Assembly: GCF_000143415.4 (NCBI RefSeq)
Contig: NW_003314379.1
Coordinates: forward strand, 406,018 to 470,017
Direction of reading: 5' to 3'
DNA from: Selaginella moellendorffii
Lineage: Eukaryota; Streptophyta; Lycopodiopsida; Selaginellales; Selaginellaceae
DNA length: 64,000 nucleotides
Shown in pieces: positions 51,801 through 61,019 of this stretch; the stretch's first letter is position 1, and every line of letters starts with the position of its first letter. The translations under genes and the position numbers were made by a program. The notes under the pieces are model-generated. The model saw nothing but the letters and a program-made list of their open reading frames with translations, was not told the origin of the DNA and made no database searches.

Positions 51801-52886
51801 TAGCTCTTTTATAGGTCCGTCCTGTGTCCCCAATAACACAACGAGGCATTGTGGGTATCTTCATTGGCTCTTACAGTAGATTATTGACATCTTTCACGGA
51901 AGACGACATCAACATGGATATACGTCGCCAGTTCAACCGTTGGTGCCGAAAGATACAAAGGCCCGTGCTCCCAGTTGCGGACTTCATTCTCTTCGACTTT
52001 CCAGATGGTCTTTCAGATATCGATGGGAAAGTTGAGGATTGGAACTTTCTCACACCTGACCACTTGCGCGATGCATTCCTATTGTCCGAAGTACTTATGC
52101 TCGAAGCTGGCCATGTCGTCTTCATCCTACCGAACGACCCCAACTGGATGTATGAGCTTATGACGTGCGCAGCAGAAGTTCATTTCAAGTCATTCTCTTC
52201 TGGGTGCATTATGGATCCTATTGGCGTTGATACGAGGGGCGTCCAAGGGAAGCCTGAAAAGGTGAGTATGTATTTTATATTTTTATCTAATTTCTAAACA
52301 TTTTTATTTTCCAGGTTATGATGTGGACCTATCATGCCTTCTGCAGAAACACACATGATGGGTTTCGTGATAGCGAACATGCAGCACGTGTTTTGCCTGG
52401 GTACGACAGTTCCAATAACATCATACCCAACCTTGTGGATGAGCAGATCCGCAACACGTTTCCAGGGTACCGATTCCGAACTCCATCAGCAATGCAAGTC
52501 TTGCTTGAGCTCTATTGCCCACCAGATGGTATTGTGATTGATTGCACAGCAGGTAGCGGTTCTATGGTGGAGGCAGCACGTGACTCTGGTAGGTCGGTGT
52601 TTGCTATTGAAGAACATCATTTCTTCAAACGCCGGCTCAGAGGATTTCGTGAGTTGCCTTCAACCTCAAGGAGGTAAATTATGTTTATTAAAATTTCAAT
52701 ATATATTTCATTCTATTTTATAGATCACAGTCACCTGGAGTTTCTAGAATTGGAGGCTTTCGAAGTCTCCCTGACTATGCAGAAGCCATGGCTCAACATA
52801 TGCAAGGTGAATCTTCCCCACAATACCACTATAGGAGGAAGTATAAAAGAAATCATTATGTTGATGATGAGGCAGAAGAAAGTTAA
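48810..52886 (+). CDS. ParB-like / beta-class DNA methyltransferase-like protein (intact, ten exons)
   Basis: Exons 48810-48821, 49256-50253, 50315-50516, 50572-50773, 50829-51192, 51240-51622, 51676-51767, 51815-52261, 52315-52673 and 52724-52886 join in frame through GT-AG introns and give 1073 residues without a stop. Layout: basic N-terminus (PRKRKIV), Pro-rich tract (49-123), ParB/sulfiredoxin-like domain (about 185-330) with IIDGNHRYGAW (DGNHR at 286-290), helical middle, acidic linker, then a methyltransferase-like domain: FILFDFPDG (DFPDG 812-816) in the motif IV position and IVIDCTAGSGSMVEAARDSGRSVFAIEE (DCTAGSG 976-982) as SAM-binding motif I. Motif IV before motif I is the beta-class order of amino-methyltransferases. 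Motif IV is normally (D/N/S)PP(Y/F/W), so activity is doubtful. ParB-methyltransferase pairings are known from phages and bacteria. Exon 1 has only four codons. Intron 1 holds the hairpin array and an assembly gap. Confidence 0.85.
48908..49180. repeat. Hairpin array in intron 1 (copy 2), interrupted by an assembly gap
   Basis: One complete long inverted repeat (about 48936-49020) centred on GGTTATTCAAATAACC, then 106 undetermined bases (49039-49144), then the end of another unit (CAAAGTGCCCGAGGTGGAG). It matches the array at 28527-28866 in copy 1. The gap probably reflects failed sequencing or assembly of the hairpins. Confidence 0.85.
49039..49144. other. Assembly gap (106 N)
   Basis: Undetermined bases inside the hairpin array. 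The true length is unknown. Confidence 0.98.
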
Positions 52887-52914
52887 TTGCATCCTTACAT
52901 AAAATGGAAAGCTT

Positions 52915-52990
52915 GTTATATGTTAGATGTCAGTGAAAGTGTCAGATGTCAGTAAAATTGTCAAATGTCAATGTCAGTGTCAGATACCAT
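52915..52990. repeat. Short degenerate tandem repeat between convergent genes
   Basis: Units of 7-16 bp based on GATGTCAGT and GTGTCAGAT repeat with variation 30-100 bp after the ParB-methyltransferase stop. Copy 1 has a shorter version at 24749-24795. Confidence 0.65.
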
Positions 52991-53195
52991 AATTATAGAT
53001 TATCATTCTCACCTGTCACCATCACTTTGTAGCGTTTGTGTGTTGCCATCTCCTCCTTCAACATTTTGTAAACAATTGTATGTGATATGATAGCACCTTC
53101 TAGAACAAGGTATGTTACCTACAACTAATATCATTTTATTATATTTTTTATTTTAATAGTGACAATACTATAGTATAGTAAAGTAATTCTAGATC

Positions 53196-53741
53196 TTACA
53201 TTCCACTATAGGGTGGCCTAAAAACCCCATATTTTGCACTAGCCAATGTAGTGTTTCCCAAGGGGATGTTGTTCCTCACCATAAAGCGATAGTGGGTATG
53301 TGTCTGTAACTTATTCTTGAATCTATTGTACATCCACATGTGCACATTTTCCAGACCTGCCGTTGGGCAATTCTTACAGTGCTCAAGAAAAGTTTGTAAA
53401 CCCATAGAGCCATTTTTCTTGTCCAAGAAAAAGTAGCATATTGGACATCGAATGTAATAGCGTTCTGTGCTTTCAAGTAGTCCTGCCATGTCAGGAGCAA
53501 GATCTTGCAAAAACATGTGGCATTGCTCTTGAAGCGCTAAAGGCAATCCCTCTCTAGTAGCAAGATCCAGAATTTCACATATAGGGAGCTCTAATTCAGC
53601 TTCACTAGAGCCCTCAGCAGAAAAAGGATTGTTATGTAGAGGTGAAGGTGGAATGTTGGTAGAACTTGGGGATGGAGGTGGAGATTGATATGAAATGCTG
53701 AGGGGCCAAGTACGATTAGCAATGGGTCTCCTTTGAGCCAT
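53196..53741 (-). CDS. CPIC zinc-finger protein at the right end (copy 2)
   Basis: A 181-residue frame from MAQRRPIANR to RPPYSGM. Pro/Ser-rich N-terminus (SPPPSPSSTNIPPSP), a helical region with EGLPLALQEQCHMFLQDLAPDM, then RCPICYFFLD ... FLEHCKNCPTAG as a single zinc-finger-like motif, and a conserved tail. The intact copy 1 relative at 23992-24537 supports it as a real gene. It converges with the ParB-methyltransferase gene (stop codons about 310 bp apart) and points inward from the right terminus. The open frame extends 12 codons upstream without an ATG. Confidence 0.7.
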   Translation of the reverse strand: MAQRRPIANRTWPLSISYQSPPPSPSSTNIPPSPLHNNPFSAEGSSEAELELPICEILDLATREGLPLALQEQCHMFLQDLAPDMAGLLESTERYYIRCPICYFFLDKKNGSMGLQTFLEHCKNCPTAGLENVHMWMYNRFKNKLQTHTHYRFMVRNNIPLGNTTLASAKYGVFRPPYSGM

Positions 53742-53830
53742 TTCAATATAAACTTCTAAGGAGCTCAAGGAGAACAAAAAACCTACAATGACTATAACTT
53801 TTCTAGATAGTTTATATACTAAGTTTTAGT

Positions 53831-53968
53831 CTTGGGAATGCGGTTTATTTATTATGACACTGACAATACTCAGATTCTTGGGAACGAGGTTTATTTATTA
53901 TGACACTGACAATACTCAGATTCTTGGGAATGAGGTTTATTTATTATGACACTGACAATACTCAGATT
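53831..53968. repeat. 46-bp tandem repeat, three copies
   Basis: Units 53831-53876, 53877-53922 and 53923-53968, nearly identical, beginning CTTGGGAA. Copy 1 has a single unit near 23270-23310, so the triplication arose after the copies separated. Confidence 0.9.
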
Positions 53969-54446
53969 CTTTAAATGTCAGTCTTGGAAATGGGGCTTCA
54001 TAATCATAGCTTTCTTGTAAACATAAGAGCTTCTAGAATTTTAGATTATCGTGTATACACATGCTCTATCATTATGATGAATCCTACTTTGCTACACATA
54101 TATTCTTTTCTACACATGCCAAATGTCTACGGAAATAAATTGCAAGGAAATATAGACCACATTATAGTGGTAGAGCACGTTGGCACGCTACCATTCTCTC
54201 ATGTGAGATTGCCTTTTAGTCTTGGAAATGTAGATAAAGTTGATTCTTTGATGTGATATTACTTTTGAGTCTTTCGAAAGATTTTGATTTCTTTTATCAT
54301 TATTTACAAACAATTCCCAAAAACTTTTAATGAGGATTCACTGCAAAATATACCTTGGTCTTATCATATGAGAGGATTGCGATATAGGCAAGCAATAGAG
54401 TTTTTAATATGAATTAATATGTAAATTACAAATGTCATGGAAAGTT
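53969..54446. other. Spacer inside copy 2
   Basis: A/T-rich and colinear with 22800-23260 of copy 1. No gene is seen. Confidence 0.6.
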
Positions 54447-54695
54447 TTATGGAGTAGATTTCTTGGTGCTTTCCGCTGTGCTGTTCATTTCTTCATTTCT
54501 CTTGCTCTGGACTGTTGTTTCAGAAGTAACAGGAGCATTTTTATCAATCGTGATAGTGGTCTCTACATTCCCAGATGGGTAATAAGGACCAGGAGTGTAA
54601 TATGGAGATTGTGGTAATGAAACAAAATTAACATTCTCACATTCCTTTGCACTACAACTCTTACTCACAGATCTTGTATTTTCCTTGCTTCCCAT
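54447..54695 (-). CDS. Small SPYYTP accessory protein (copy 2)
   Basis: An 82-residue frame starting MGSKENTRSVSK, with FVSLPQSPYYTPG, TITIDKNAPVTSETTVQSK and ESTKKSTP. It lies about 360 bp inside the right terminus and points inward. It is intact in both full copies and has a diverged relative in element 1. Compared with copy 1 the changes are few and the frame is kept, which suggests past selection on the protein. A conserved in-frame extension upstream (about 22 residues, IPSFKR.FRVLEK) follows a possible 3' splice site, so a spliced first exon is possible. Function unknown. Confidence 0.65.
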   Translation of the reverse strand: MGSKENTRSVSKSCSAKECENVNFVSLPQSPYYTPGPYYPSGNVETTITIDKNAPVTSETTVQSKRNEEMNSTAESTKKSTP

Positions 54696-55051
54696 CTTCT
54701 CAAGAACCCTAAAAACTCTTTTGAATGAAGGAATAGTATCTATAGCTGTAAAAGTATTCAAAATATTAAGTAGTCAAATCAAATATGACAGCTGTAACAG
54801 TTGTCATAATAAAATAATATAGTTTTATAAAAGATAGGTTCTCATGAACTTTGTCTTTTTTAAACAATTCAATCTTATAGAAACTTTTAACTTAGATATT
54901 TACGTATTTTAATATTTTAAAGTTTGCTAGAACCTTCATTTATTCAATTTAGATCTCCTTTGTAATATTTCTTATTGACTATGTTGACTTGAGTTGACTT
55001 GTGTTGAATTGAGCTCAACTCATGAGCTCAACTCAACTTTGGACCATCCCC

Positions 55052-55427
55052 TGTAGCTGGCATCAGCCCACATTTGTGCATACCTGTACTGTTGAACATA
55101 CTTGACCGCAAACTTCTCACTGCTTGCCATGTCCTTGGCAAGATAAACTAGCTTACTGGGATGGATAATTTCCTCTGTTACCCCAGGATTTACACACTCG
55201 AAGAAAGGATATAGGATGCATTTCTCATTCAGGGCCACCAAACTGCAATTTAGACATTGGGCTGCACTATCTAATTGTTGGTGATACTGCTGCAGCCTGA
55301 GAATTGCCTGCTTCATGGCTGCACAAACAACAGCTCCCTGCACCACTATATGCTGATCATAAGCTTGAATGGGTGTGAGAAGGAGCGATGCTAGACCTTG
55401 CAGAGCCATAGCAGTATCAATCTGCAT
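55052..55427 (-). pseudogene. 5' part of the kinase-like pseudogene split by copy 2
   Basis: A minus-strand frame that starts MQIDTAMALQGLASLLL and reads through HIVVQGAVVCAAMKQAIL, EKFAVKYVQQYRYAQMWADASY to the insertion point at TGTAGCT. The continuation is at 42895-43209. KFAVKYVQQY resembles the beta-3 lysine strand of kinase-like folds (VxKxV), in keeping with the FDWA motif in the other half. The product is unnamed; I cannot assign a family beyond kinase-like. Confidence 0.6.
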
Positions 55428-55429
55428 TA

Positions 55430-55659
55430 GTTAACCCTTTCCTTTTATATTTAAAGTTTTATAGATTATCTCTCAACATGTTTCTCTTTTATATCAAATG
55501 TAAGCTCTTAAATTTGGACTTCTTAGGAAGTCACCCAAATTAGTACTATTCAAACCCAAGAACAAACCCTAAATATCCCAAGATCTTTAATTGATTAAAA
55601 AAAGAGGTGCACTTTTATCCATAGGCCCTTTCCTTTTATATTTAAATCTTTATAAATCA
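55430..55659. other. Spacer, nothing recognised
   Basis: A/T-rich sequence. AGTTCGAACCC-type and GGACTTC...GGAAGTCACCCA text partly resembles the TRIM LTR (23510-23560), so a decayed TRIM relic may lie at 55500-55640. Confidence 0.35.
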
Positions 55660-56330
55660 TCTTTTATAATCCACAATAACCAAAATAGTATCATTTTTTT
55701 GAAAGGTTTTGGGTAAACCAATGATAAAGTCCATCTAGATGCTATCTCACTTGTTCTTATGTACATGTAGAGGATGATAGAGGCCAACAAGCTTTTGATG
55801 ATTAACTTTGATTATTTGGCAGATACATACTTCTCAACATCTAACTTTATCCTAGGCAAAAAAAAAGGCCTCTTCACCAATATATACATTCTTAGTATCC
55901 TCAGATACCTAGCACTTGGCACTCATGACACAACCAAAATCTATTTAATAAGTTTGTCAACACAAGGAACCACTATATATCCCTTCTTCACTAAAATTCC
56001 ATTTTATATCACGAATGATGCAAATTTGTCACCCTTCAAATTTGTAGAGACATCCCTCAAAAAAACCTTCACACTAGTATCATTGATAAAGGAGTTGAAG
56101 TCAATAAACTCCTTAATCTCACCCAAGAGATCACTAGATATTTTCATGAATGAGATAGAATTTATTATTCTGGATAATGCATCAACCACCTTATTATTGC
56201 CTCTATACGTGTACTGGATTGTAATAAACATTTTCTCCAAAAACTCTTGCCAATGAGTAAAGTGGCCTTGAAGGTCCTTTTGATGATTGAAATACTAGAG
56301 AGACTGATGGTTTGAATCCACATTAATTGT
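55660..56330 (-). pseudogene. Decayed Ty3/gypsy pol fragment
   Basis: Minus-strand pieces: HQKDLQGHFTHWQEFLEKM, ITIQYTYRGNNKVVDALSRI (the usual RNase H end, normally VADALSR), then MDFIIGLPKTFQKNDTILVIVD in the integrase core. Stops and frameshifts lie between them. Confidence 0.8.
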
Positions 56331-59259
56331 TATACTGATAAATGTAGAATTAATATAAATAAAAAATTGTGTTGAAGATTTAGTAATTTTTAAACCTTTT
56401 CACTATTTTAGTGGAAGTCTATAGCACACGTGGTTTTTACCCTTTATTTTATGGTGATTTACCATATGATAACCACAAAGCAGAACCTAAACCCTCCATG
56501 TGCCACATGTTATATGCCATATGTCACATGCCACATGTCCAAAGGACAATGGTGTGGATCCCGAGTTTCAAGACCCCACTGAATAAAGGAACGGTGCCAA
56601 ACTCCCAAGCATGGAGTCAAGGAGTGATGGCACTCAAGCACGGAACGACTCTTGAGCATACAGCCCAAGAAGTGAAGGGACAAAAGCACAAACTTGGAAC
56701 AATCCTAAAGTATCTAGCATCCCAATGTTAGGACTGGCATGCAAAATGGAGCCAAACAGAGTTTGGCGTTATTTTAACATACCAATGGCCTAATATAAAG
56801 ATATAGGTACTTCACTAGCTAGCATGGAATGAAACTTGGGTTTAGACCCAAGTTGAACACAAAACAAGAACAGGCATGCAAGTGGAAGCTAGACTATATC
56901 TTAGGTTGATCAACCATATTTGACCTACCCACTATCCCTACTATACATTTGGAACCCCCTATAACCCCCTCCCCCTTCCCCTTGAAGAACACACACTTTG
57001 GGCTTTCACCCCAAGCCTCCATTAGTATCATGAGTTAATCTCTGGGACAAGTTTGAAACTTATTAAATATGGAATGTCCCTAAATTGCAAATTTGGACAT
57101 GGGATGAACATTATTGTGTGTCAAGACAATTTCTACATTTCGTAAATATGCTAAATGAGCAAATCTAGACACTTTTCATAAATAGCATTTGGGATTGAAA
57201 TGAGACTAACACAAAGGGCATGATAGTAAGGGTGTTTGGCAAACACGGTAAGTTATCATCCAGTGATATTAAGGGACTAATCTCAATACACGAGAGTTCT
57301 TGTCACTAGCCAGTGCAAGATATAACAAGACGGGAACTCCTTATTGGGCTAAGTATGCTTAGTTTATAGCATGTAGGAATTCTGTCCTTATACTTGTTTG
57401 GTCTAAGTACACTCAAAATGCCCAATTAACTCCACTAGCATAAGAGGCACAAGGGTCCAGCATACTGACTTTTTGCTGTCGTGGCAATAAGGAAAGAGTG
57501 TCTATAATGACTAGCCAATAAGTAACTTTCAATATCCAAAGCCATATTTGTGACACTCTCCCCCCCTTAGGGAAGATTAATGTCCTCGTTAATGCATACT
57601 TGAGTCTAGACCACCAGCAAGGAAACAACTCTAGAAAAAGTTCACAGTGATCACACTATGTGAGAAATGCACCAACTTAAATGAGTTAGAGTAACCTTTT
57701 TGTTTAACGCGGATGCACTACCAACTCAAACACCTTCCGGCCATCATTGACAAGGAAATGACCAACAGAGTTAACCACCCTTGCTACTCTAGGTGTCACT
57801 CAGCTTACAAAAGTGTGATATGCCCCTACCTGTAGGTGGCATAGAGAGAGAAGCCAGAGGCCCCAACCCTTATGAGCAAAGAAACCAAACCCGTCGGTAA
57901 TGTTTAGATAGACTACTGTAAACAGGCAGTAAGAGTTGTTTACATGGTCACGCCTTTTAAACGGAATCAGGAACATCAATAAAAAGGCGGGATATATGAC
58001 TAGTCGACAGTAGTTACCCCATGACTAAAGATTTCACCATGCACACGAAGTGCCGAAGCCAGTCTGCCTATACTAGCCCAAACTCAAAGATCAATAGATG
58101 GACAATACCAAAGTCAAAGACAATGATATCTTAAAGACTTAAATAACAGTGAATAAATCTTAGATTAGAACATAAAAGTATTCCAAGTAAGTTATCATCC
58201 GATAAACCAGTATTATAGTAGAGGAACCATCAAGATCAACATAATTGGAAAACATAGGATTTACCATTCAAAAAAATTCAATAATCTGTGTATCATCAAG
58301 GAAACTTAATGATAAAATTTAACTATCAAAGATTGTAGATAACATACTAAACAACTTACAAAAGATAACTCAAAAAACACAAAGTATCATTAACTGGCAA
58401 ACAAAATACTCGCGAATATATCACCCAAAATAACATCTAAATTTATCAGAACTAACTCGACCAACAATTAATAGAACAAAGTGAATGCCGCAAAACTAAT
58501 AAACACTTGTTCATGCCAACTATCATATTAGCTAAAGTCAATAGATTCTAATCAACAATACCAAGGAACTAGAGTTGCTAAAGCAAGAGTCAATAACATC
58601 CTATCAATGTCTCAAACCCAAAAGACCAATCCAAAGCAAACCACAAAGAACATGTGGTATTGCAAAAAACCATAAGCCATTAAAGAAGACAACTAACTAT
58701 CATAAAAAATCATTAATTATCCCATCAATAAACATATGCATAATCATCATTGAAGAAGGGATCCACCATCCTGAAGAATAACAAATCATTATATACCAAA
58801 AATAATCTAGCAAAATCTTTGACAAAAATAATCAACTATCCTAGATGACAGTTAATCATCATCAATGATTGCTAAATGCAAAAGCTAACTTCAACATCAA
58901 AGCTAATGAGCTAAAGTGCCTTTCTCAACAACTTCTAATAAATGGACCACAAGAATAAAAACTTAAGGAACCAAAAACTTGAAGAAGTTTATAGCCACAT
59001 CTTGCTTAACAATGATCATAAATTTTGCATAAACTAACTTCATGTGAGACACAAAATCCCTAGGCCCTAAAGTGGAGCCGAAAGGGTGCCATGTGGTAGT
59101 GGCCGAAGCAAAAGCCAAATGAGCGTAACACGTTTGAACTAAAAGCTCCGATTTAAAAAGGTTGAGAGCGGAAGTGGAACTCCCAATAAAGTGCTCGAGG
59201 AACAAGCACAAAGCAAGCAATGAGTGAGTCTCTAGAAAAGGGACATAAGAGGACCAAAA
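56331..59259. other. A/C-rich repetitive DNA without a recognised gene
   Basis: From about 57.6 kb on, the plus strand is strikingly rich in A and C. 56495-56550 holds a degenerate GCCACATGT/GCCATATGT run. No frame resembles a known protein. Strong strand asymmetry of this kind is usual in the internal part of large LTR retroelements, but no LTR pair was found. Confidence 0.4.
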
Positions 59260-60290
59260 CATGACACGAGATGGACCCCAGATGGAGTCCAAGATGGACC
59301 CGAGATGGAGTCCGAGATGGACTCGAGATGGAGTCCGAAATAGACGCGAGATGGAGTCCGAGTCTAAGTTCAAGTCCGAGTCCAAGTCTGAATACTAATA
59401 CAGGCTGTTGGGTGAAAGCCCAAAGAAATCGTCCCCCGGGGGGGGGGGGGGCTATAGGGGGGTTCCAAAAGTATAATAGGGAGAGTGTGGGGGTTGGAGC
59501 CCAGTTGAGCCAGTTTGGCCAAGAAAGGCCAATTTGGCCCAAGAAGGCCATACCCAGTGTTGGGTGATAAGCTGACCACTGAGAAGTCCAAGACTAGTGA
59601 TTTGATCTCCCGGGGGAATTAGAGTTGGCTCTTGAACACTTCACCAAGCTACCCCACTTGTCGATCCATATTCACTCTAGTTTTGGACTTCCCAGTGGTC
59701 AACTTATCACCCAACATTAGGTATGGCCTTCCTGAGCCAAATTGGCCTTTCTTGGCCAAACTAGCTCCATTGGGCTCCAACCCTCACACTCTCCCTATTA
59801 TACTTTTGGCTACGGGGGGTTCCAAAAGTATAGTAGAGAGAGTGTGAGAGAGATGGAGTTCGAAATGGACCTAAGATGGAGTCTGAAATGGAATCCAAGA
59901 TGAAGTCCGAGATGGAACCGAGATTGAGACCGAGACCAAGACCGAGATTGAGACCAAGTCCGAGTCCGAGTTTAAGTCCGAGTCTGAGTCTGAATACTAA
60001 TACAGGCTTTTGGGTGAAAGCCCAAAGCGATCGTCCCCCAAAGGGCGGAGGGGGGCTACAAAGGGTTCCAAAAGTATAGTAGGGAGAGTGTGGGGGTTAG
60101 AGCTCAGTGGAGCTAGTTTGGCCAGAAAAGGCCAATTTGGCCCAAGAAGGCCATACCCAGTGTTGGGTGATGAGCTAACCACTGAGAAGTCCAAAACTAG
60201 AGTGAATATGGACCGACAAACGAGGTAGCTTGGTGAAGTGTTCAAGAGCCGGCTCTAGTTCCCCTAGGAGATCGAATGGTCAATGCTCCC
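59260..60290. repeat. Complex direct and inverted repeats with GAGATGGAGTCCGA tandems
   Basis: A unit containing GAGATGGAGTCCGAG tandem units, then TTGGGTGAAAGCCCAAAG, a G run, GGTTCCAAAAGTATA and CAGTGTTGGGTGATAAGCTG, occurs directly at about 59260-59597 and 59850-60290, with an inverted copy of its right part at about 59597-59830. TGTTGGGTGAT may be an LTR start. No coding function is seen. Confidence 0.65.
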
Positions 60291-60885
60291 AATCCAAGTG
60301 TGGGTGGCACTACCTACTTGGATACCAGGTGTGGCTCAATGGAATCTCGCTCTAAGCCCATGGCTAGAGCACCCAAAGGCGGAAAGCGGGGAGAGTACCC
60401 ATGAGGCCCACGTAGGGCCATAGTGTTTCGAAATGTTATCCCAAAGTCCCAGACTGTGGAAAGGAAGAGGAGTAGCCCTTTGGTGTGGTGACTAAGGACA
60501 CAGTCACACAGTGAGGAAGTCCCAGAAGACCGTGGGACTTAATGGTCGAGCCTATGGGCCTTGATCCAGTGGTAGTGTTGGCGAACACAGCCATAGATAA
60601 AAAGGGACTTGGTGAGGATTGGAAAGGAGATATTGGGGAAGGCTGTTCCCCATGTCTACAGACACCCTAAGGATGCTAAGAAGTGGATCTGGGATGATCA
60701 CTCATGGACAGATGGCCCAGTCTTGGAGAGACGGGATTGCAATGCAGGTGGCGTTGGACCATCAATGTGATCAAGGTGAATGGGCATGGCCTAGCGTAAC
60801 AGGCTGATATGTCGGTGGTACCTTGGGGTGTCAATCATGGGATCGGACATGTGGAACACTTGGACCAAGTGCAAAGGTTGAGTGG
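60291..60885. other. Spacer, no gene seen
   Basis: Higher GC than its surroundings. A short frame at 60619-60807 has no recognisable similarity and I do not call it a gene. Confidence 0.4.
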
Positions 60886-61019
60886 CATGGATGTCACTCT
60901 CGAGGTCAGCAAGCCCCAAGTCCTTAATTGGACTTATGGAGGTTGTGAGTGAGACCCTTCCTAGTGGTCGAAAAGGTGGTTAAATGACTAAAGTAGAATG
61001 GAAAAATTAGTCACTTACA
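60886..61019. repeat. Left arm of a 134-bp inverted repeat
   Basis: Its reverse complement occurs at 63867-64000 with about a dozen or more differences. Shared text includes ATTGGACTTATGGAGGTTGT and AAAGTAGAATGGAAAAATTA. The arms enclose 2.85 kb of A/C-rich non-coding DNA. Confidence 0.8.

Larger units (their letters stand above)
43210..55051 (+). mobile_element. Element-2 DNA transposon, copy 2
   Basis: 11.8 kb including a 106-base assembly gap. The ends are GGGGCGTGGACCAT on the left and, read inward from the right, GGGGATGGTCCAAAGTTGAG; both are followed by subterminal GAGCTCA(C/T)GAGTTGAGCTCAA repeats. The flanks carry the TGTAGCT duplication and are two halves of one kinase-like gene. 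Gene order: zinc finger (+), transposase (-), ParB-methyltransferase (+), zinc finger (-), SPYYTP (-). The two large genes diverge from a central spacer and the small genes point inward from the ends. Colinear with copy 1 over its full length, with neither the TRIM nor the gypsy insertion. Confidence 0.93.

Noticed and set aside
48810-52886. The ParB-methyltransferase gene as bacterial or phage contamination
   Set aside because: It has nine GT-AG introns, lies between transposon ends with plant host sequence on both sides, and has a colinear relative in copy 1.
58575-58781. Short lysine-rich frame in the A/C-rich region
   Set aside because: Composition alone explains it; there is no conserved motif and no splice context.
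60619-60807. A short plus-strand frame with HGQMAQSWRDG, slightly like an F-box tail
   Set aside because: The similarity is a few residues only, with no F-box or kelch context and no flanking match to the F-box copies.
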